The notes under the pieces are model-generated. The model was given only the letters and a program-made list of their open reading frames with translations. It was not told the DNA's origin and searched no databases. 64,000 nt of DNA from Przewalskia tangutica (taxonomy: Eukaryota; Streptophyta; Magnoliopsida; Solanales; Solanaceae), in NCBI GenBank assembly GCA_029844215.1, contig CM056721.1:138351254-138415253 (forward strand), read 5' to 3'. Shown here piece by piece: positions 59,792 to 64,000 of the stretch. Numbering within the stretch: the stretch's first letter is position 1; each line of letters starts with the position of its first letter. A program made the position numbers and the translations under genes.

Positions 59792-60996
59792 TGTTAGGCG
59801 TATTTTATATACACCTTTTGAGTCATTTTTAGTTAGTCTTTGGCCTATTTTTGTAAAAATATGTGTCATGTTAGGATATATTTTCTTTCTTTTGAGTCAC
59901 AGTGGTTTAAAATGGAACATTGGCAAAAAGAAGCAAAAAAAGGGCAAAAACAGAGGTTCCAGAGCACAAAGAGACGAAAAACTGGCACCCTGTGCAAAGT
60001 GGCGCGCTACCATCGTGAGCAAGAGGGCTACTGGCCCAGATCACGGACAATCGCAGGAGTTTCGGCCGACGCTGGTTTTCACCAACCGAATAGAATGGGC
60101 TACCAAGAGGAAAAAGTTGGGAACGTTTTTGGAGGATATAAAAATGCCTTAGGGCAGATTTTTGAAGGGTTCCACAATCCCTAACTCTACACAACACATA
60201 GTTCTTGAAAGCTTCAAGATTGGAGCCTTGTTCTTGAGTAATTCTTTTTCTTACTTTATTTATTTTTCAGTTTATGTTGGATAATCTTTTAGTTCTTAGC
60301 ATGTCTATGGCTAAGAGCTAAACTTTGATTAGGGCTTTCCATTCGAATCACTTGAACCTCGTTTTATGATTTAATGCATGGTTTTTGTTTCTTCTTTATA
60401 TAGTTGAGATTTATTCAATAATTGTTTTGATTGTTTGGTAATTAATTGACCACTAATTATCATCACATATATGATTTCTAAACGAGATCCGAAAGGGGAG
60501 ATTGTGAATATGCTATAGTTGAATAAACATAGGTTAAAATCGTGGATGAAAGTACATCGATACTTGTGTAGTTTAATATGTTATTGTTCTTAATTCTCCT
60601 TTGTGGTAAATCTTATCATCGAAAGATAGAAGGATTCTGCATCGGGGTTGAGTGTTTATATATCCTAACCGGAATATAAAACGACTTAGTTAACCTGCTA
60701 TCTCAATATAGAAGAAGAACCTTTATCATTGCATTAAAGATTAAAGCGAGCGGATAGTTGAGGAGATTGAAAACCCTATTTCCACCATATCTGATTTAAG
60801 TAAAGTAATTTAGTTAACTTTTATAATTATTTAGTAGTCATAGATACAAACAACCATCAAAATATCGATCACCAAATAGATACCATAGGATAGAAATTGG
60901 TAATTGAACACTAATCCCTGAGAACGATATTCGGTCTTACCCAGACTATATTGAACATTAATCCCTTGCGTTAAGTGTGTGGATAAATCGCTAACA
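59792..60996 (+). repeat. solo LTR of an Athila-related element inside SIRE RNase H
   Basis: 1,205 bp, TGTTAGGCGTATTTTATATA...AAATCGCTAACA, target duplication CTAAA at 59787-59791 and 60997-61001. Clearly related to the LTRs at 11,930-24,142 (shared GTTAAAATCGTGGA(T/C)GAAAG, CTTGTGTAGT, AACCTGCTATCT) but a different subfamily. It splits the RNase H codons for the DFRHHF-like motif. Confidence 0.88.
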
Positions 60997-61390
60997 CTAA
61001 AATCAATATTACCGTAAACAAAACATGTTTCTAGTAAAACCATAATCGTCTAACTTGTGTCCTAGCCATATGAATTGAGAGCAACAACTTCCAACTGCTA
61101 CATATTTAAATTCAGCAGTTGAAAGTGAGGCACAATTTTATTTACGACTATACAAAAAATAAGATTATTGCAAAGATAAAAATATCCTCCAATTGTACTA
61201 TTTCTATCATCCACATCACCAGCCCAATCCGAGTCATTATGTCCTATTAAATTAGGATTAGTATCTTTGGAATACTAAATACTCAACTCACATGTGCCGA
61301 CAACATATCTAATGACACGTTTTACGACATTTAAGTGGGAGACTTTGGATAGGCTTGAAATCATGCACAAACATAAAGACTAAACATAGG
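60997..61390 (-). pseudogene. SIRE RT end / RNase H N-terminal part
   Basis: Leftwards from 61,380: FMISSLSKVSHLNVVKRVIR, YVVGTCELSI, DTNPNLIGHNDSDWAGDVDD, RNSTIGGYFYLCNNLI, then a degraded catalytic stretch ending at the CTAAA insertion site. The RT catalytic core that should come before it is absent: the sequence on the right at 61,391 is already the integrase-RT linker. Confidence 0.8.
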
Positions 61391-61758
61391 TTCTAAAACA
61401 CATATAAAACAAGGACACAAACCTCTTGGTATATGGTAGACATACACACATACCTTGTCATATCTTTGTAATTGAGTGGTTCTTTGCTTCTTGTTCTACT
61501 TCCTTCAAACACTCCGCCTATCACTTGACATGTTGGATGATTCTTCCTAATCCTTAATGAGGGGTCCCTTTGATCTAGCAATTCAGCATTTGACTCCTCA
61601 TTCACACCTTCCGTGGTCTCTGATTCTACTTCAGATGTTGCTTCGGATGTCGTGACATTTGGAGCAACATCTGGAGTTTCAGCATTCTGCGCATTTCCAC
61701 CTGTATTATCGACTTCAGCAGTCTTCTTCTGTACAATTTTTGTCCTTAGATTGTACAC
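61391..61758 (-). pseudogene. SIRE integrase-RT linker
   Basis: Frame of 121 codons: KTKIVQKKTAEVDNTGGNAQ, an acidic Glu/Thr/Ser-rich region with NVTTSEATSEVESETTEGVN, and RIRKNHPTCQVIGGVFEGSR TRSKE, the motif that precedes RT in SIRE elements. It runs to YKDMTRYVCMSTIYQEV and then into unrelated sequence. A perfect dyad lies within it (61635-61670). Confidence 0.8.
61635..61670. repeat. compound ATGTY/RACAT dyad, site 7 (linker)
   Basis: ATGTTGC (61635-61641), ATGTCGTGACAT (61647-61658), GCAACAT (61664-61670); exactly symmetric, spacers 5 and 5. Confidence 0.8.
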
Positions 61759-62560
61759 TCAGTAAGCATGACTATTTTGAGAATAACCTACAAAAATCTC
61801 TTTGTCACTCTTAGAGTAAAACTTAGCCAGATAATATCTACCATTTAAAATATAATAAATACACCCAAATATATGAAAGTAACACATAGGGTGTCATCTT
61901 TGTTACAGGCCTAAAACAGACTCTATTAGTGACGTGACAAGCAGTAAAAAAAACATTTTGATAATTTTTAGAACTAAGCATAACTCTAGACATTCATCGT
62001 CTTGTTCTATTCTTCCATTGTGCTACCCATTCCGTTAACGAGTTTTTGGGAGCAAAAAAAACTCATGCAAAATTCCTCTTTTCTTACAAAATTTTGTGAA
62101 GGAGATGTTTTCAAATTCTTTTCTATGGTCGGATATAATCCAAAAAAAATAGGAGAATAGAACATGTTCCTAATTCTAGAATGCACAATTTTAAAAATGT
62201 CAAAGGTTTGTGATTTTTCTTTCAACAAATATGTCCATGAATATTTAGAAAAATCATCTATTATCACATAGGAATACCTCATGCCTCATAAACTGTCTAT
62301 CTCAATTGGACCTATAAGATCCATGTCCAATAATAGAAAACAGTGAGACATACCTGAATGTTGCCGTCATTCTGTACAACATTATGGAAAACATGGGTTT
62401 TGCTTACCTTGGAGACAATCTGTACAAACTGTTTTACCTTTATGGTTGAAGTTGGGTAAGTCTCTAACCGCTTCATATGAGACCAATTCTTTCATATTGC
62501 GGTAGTTGACATGCCCCAACTTTTGATGTCATAGTGTTGTGTCGTCCATCTTGACATTAT
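61759..62560 (-). pseudogene. SIRE GAG-pre-integrase and integrase
   Basis: From 62,545 leftwards: HQKLGHVNYRNMKELVSYEA, KGKTVCTDCLQGKQ (the His/Cys zinc-binding set), then MRYSYVIIDDFSKYSWTYLL (core with catalytic Asp), EFENISF-like second motif after breaks, and C-terminal GCIYYILNGRYYLAKFYSKS DKEIFVGYSQNSHAY. At least five frame breaks or stops. Confidence 0.8.
62358..62382. repeat. partial ATGTY/RACAT dyad, site 8
   Basis: ATGTTGC (62358-62364) and ACAACAT (62376-62382); only one symmetric pair. It lies in the pre-integrase/integrase boundary region. Confidence 0.5.
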
Positions 62561-62900
62561 TGCTTGTCTCTTGTCTTGCAATAAAATAGCAATTATCACC
62601 TGTTCTAGTACCTCATTAGACACACTCATTAGCTTCATTCGTAACTTTTCAAGCATTCTTATTAAATTTCATCTCCAGATTGTCATTACACAATTGACTC
62701 ATTAATTTAGTCATTAAACCTTCAATCGTGTAAGACATTTCTTAAAGTTTAGACATCCAAGATTTATTTTCCAATTCTTTTATTCCCACCTCCATAAGTT
62801 ACGTTAACTCCATTGAATAACTCATAGTTCTTTAGAAACTCCTTTGTACCTGTCATGTGGTGAGAACATCCACTATCAAAGTACCAAAAACTTGCAATGT
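62561..62900 (-). pseudogene. SIRE aspartic protease
   Basis: Around 62,850-62,890 the - strand encodes a WYFDSGCSHHMTG-type catalytic segment (DSG in place of DTG, normal for SIRE), followed leftwards by ELFNGV and GKINLGCLNFKKCLT in shifting frames. About 110 residues recognisable with several breaks. Confidence 0.7.
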
Positions 62901-63519
62901 TAGTTCTTAAAGCATTTATCACAACATTACAAGTTTCAACATGTTTGGGATCTCAAACTCTTTTTAAAACATTTTTACATTTCAGCTCAGAAATATTGCT
63001 TTGAATGTTGTCAGAAATGTTGGACAACATTTTAGGCAACATTTCGCTCACAGAATTCTGAAGTTTGAAAACAATACGATTTAAAAAAATCAGGAGAGTT
63101 ACAATGACGGCACACAAACTTCATATCCTTTTGACATATATGAGAACCTATTATTTAATCACTTTTCTTTTACAAAGCACAATTTTTCATTTTTGTCAAA
63201 CAAACTAGTGCAGAAAGTTTTAAGAGAGTTTTCATACCCAATACCTGCATGTGGAGGTTTCCTAAAACTGAGTATCTCTTTCAATTTAGAAGTTCATGAG
63301 TAGAGCTTACGGAAGTTTTCTTTTGGCTAAATCCAATTTTACACGAATCTTACCGAATGCAGTATCTTATTTGGTAAGTGCAACCTCTAGTAGATTTATT
63401 GTGCCTTTTAGATCTACATACTCACGAGTTAAAGATTTTACCTCTGTCTCAAGTTGCTTGGATTATATGATTAAGGTTTTACAAATGTTTTGTAATTCAT
63501 TAATCATGTCATCTTTGCA
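62901..63519 (-). pseudogene. SIRE Gag-protease spacer, degenerate
   Basis: Frames are full of stops. The zinc-knuckle region expected here shows only faint Cys/His traces (63,090-63,180). Contains a perfect dyad at 63005-63042. Confidence 0.4.
63005..63042. repeat. compound ATGTY/RACAT dyad, site 9
   Basis: ATGTTG (63005-63010), ATGTTGGACAACAT (63017-63030), CAACAT (63037-63042); exactly symmetric. Confidence 0.75.
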
Positions 63520-64000
63520 TTAAACTTGATCCATACTCTCAGCCTCATCACTAGAAATAAAATCACTAAAGCAGTTTAACATCAGGATAGTTAAAGAAAA
63601 TGTACCTTTCAAATGTTGCTGGAGATGCAGATGTCGTTGCAGATGCTGCCTGAAATGTCGTGACATCTGAGACAACATTACAGACGACATTTTCATTATC
63701 AGACAGGGGTTGTTCGTAAACAGTGGCCAGCAGTGCTTGTGATTTGATTTCTTGATCTTCTTCCTCTTCTTAGTGGACATCCTTTTTGAGCACTTGGAAG
63801 GAAACTTGGTGGACTTTTGATTGAAGCCTTGGTTTTGATGTCTTTTAGATTAAGATTGATTTTTCTCATTGTTGAACTTCTTCACCATCAAGTTGTATTT
63901 TCGAGTGAGTAAGACAACATTAGCACCTTCACCAATTTCTTCAAGATTCTCATCCCTTTCATCGATATAATTCTCTGAGGATTGAACTTGAAGTGTCACA
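63520..64000 (-). pseudogene. SIRE Gag C-terminal part (continues off the window)
   Basis: Reading leftwards from the edge: SSENYIDERDENLEEIGEGA, NVVLLTRKYNLMVKKFNNEK, one stop, NQGFNQKSTKFPSKCSKR, MSTKKRKKIKKSNHKHCW. The LLTRKYNLMVKKF-type helix and Lys-rich stretch fit the end of SIRE Gag. The rest of Gag and the 5' LTR lie beyond position 64,000. Confidence 0.65.
63613..63690. repeat. extended ATGTY/RACAT array, site 10 (Gag)
   Basis: ATGTTGC (63613), ATGTCG (63631), ATGTCGTGACAT (63655-63666), ACAACAT (63672-63678), CGACAT (63685-63690), with ATGC words between: the longest run of half-sites in the window. Confidence 0.7.

Larger units (their letters stand above)
52675..64000 (-). mobile_element. 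SIRE/Maximus-type Ty1/copia element, - strand, runs off the right edge
   Basis: 3' LTR 52675-53626, polypurine complement TTCTCCCCTTTTTT at 53627-53640, then going right: an extra ORF (54,193-55,471), RNase H (59,640-61,390), integrase-RT linker, integrase, protease and Gag tail to the edge. The 5' LTR lies outside. Post-pol extra ORF, AAAAAAGGGGAGAATGTTAA junction and domain sequences fit SIRE. Interrupted by solo LTRs at 56173-59377 and 59792-60996. The RT core is missing. Confidence 0.82.

Overview
This window is nuclear DNA from a flowering plant, almost certainly a member of the Solanaceae. The pointers are a spliced plant-type RNA helicase gene with GT-AG introns, a TS-type tRNA-derived SINE typical of nightshades, Solanaceae-style SINE/MITE debris, and very long Ty3/gypsy LTRs of the type that begins TGTTATACCCCGTA. 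There is one convincing functional host gene (partial), one broken host gene, and roughly 50 kb of nested retrotransposons.

Layout. (1) 1-9 kb: the last nine exons of a DExH-box RNA helicase, + strand, intact, with 5'-truncated LINE tails and a TS SINE in its introns. (2) 9-11.9 kb: intergenic DNA with SINE fragments, then the 5' coding part of a calcium-dependent protein kinase (CDPK), already carrying a stop codon. (3) 11,930-24,142: an Athila-like Ty3/gypsy composite (three LTRs, two gag-protease bodies, no polymerase) inserted in the kinase Gly-rich loop, with a TTTAT target duplication at the outer ends. (4) 25,310-30,383: a complete-length but decayed Ty1/copia element (Ale-like), TSD GAAGA. 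(5) 31,296-49,084: a second copia element on the - strand (TSD ATTAC), opened by three later insertions of long-LTR Ty3/gypsy sequences: a whole gag-only element with 3.1-kb LTRs (31,541-39,572, TSD GCTGA), a solo LTR (40,119-42,988) and a truncated LTR (43,472-46,230). (6) 49-52.7 kb: intergenic DNA with a fold-back element containing a SINE, a hAT-like MITE and a Harbinger/Tourist-like MITE. (7) 52,675 to the right edge: a SIRE/Maximus-type copia element on the - strand with an extra ORF after pol, interrupted by two solo LTRs (56,173-59,377, TSD AATTT; 59,792-60,996, TSD CTAAA).

The most unusual signals are at DNA level. The SIRE-type element carries, at about ten separated places in its LTR, gag, protease, integrase-RT linker, post-pol and extra-ORF regions, compound dyads made of ATGTY/RACAT half-sites about 12 bp apart; the sequence between half-sites is not conserved. 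The five long LTRs share a TTACACACC...GGTGTGTAA hairpin, with one apparent compensatory change, and each also carries a minisatellite at the same place in the LTR. Paired repeat copies are near-identical in AT-rich stretches but differ by many small indels at GC-rich/CHG spots, so some frameshifts reported here may be consensus-sequence errors.

All boundaries, duplications and homologies were read by eye. Family names rest on recognised protein motifs and sequence layout, not on database searches.
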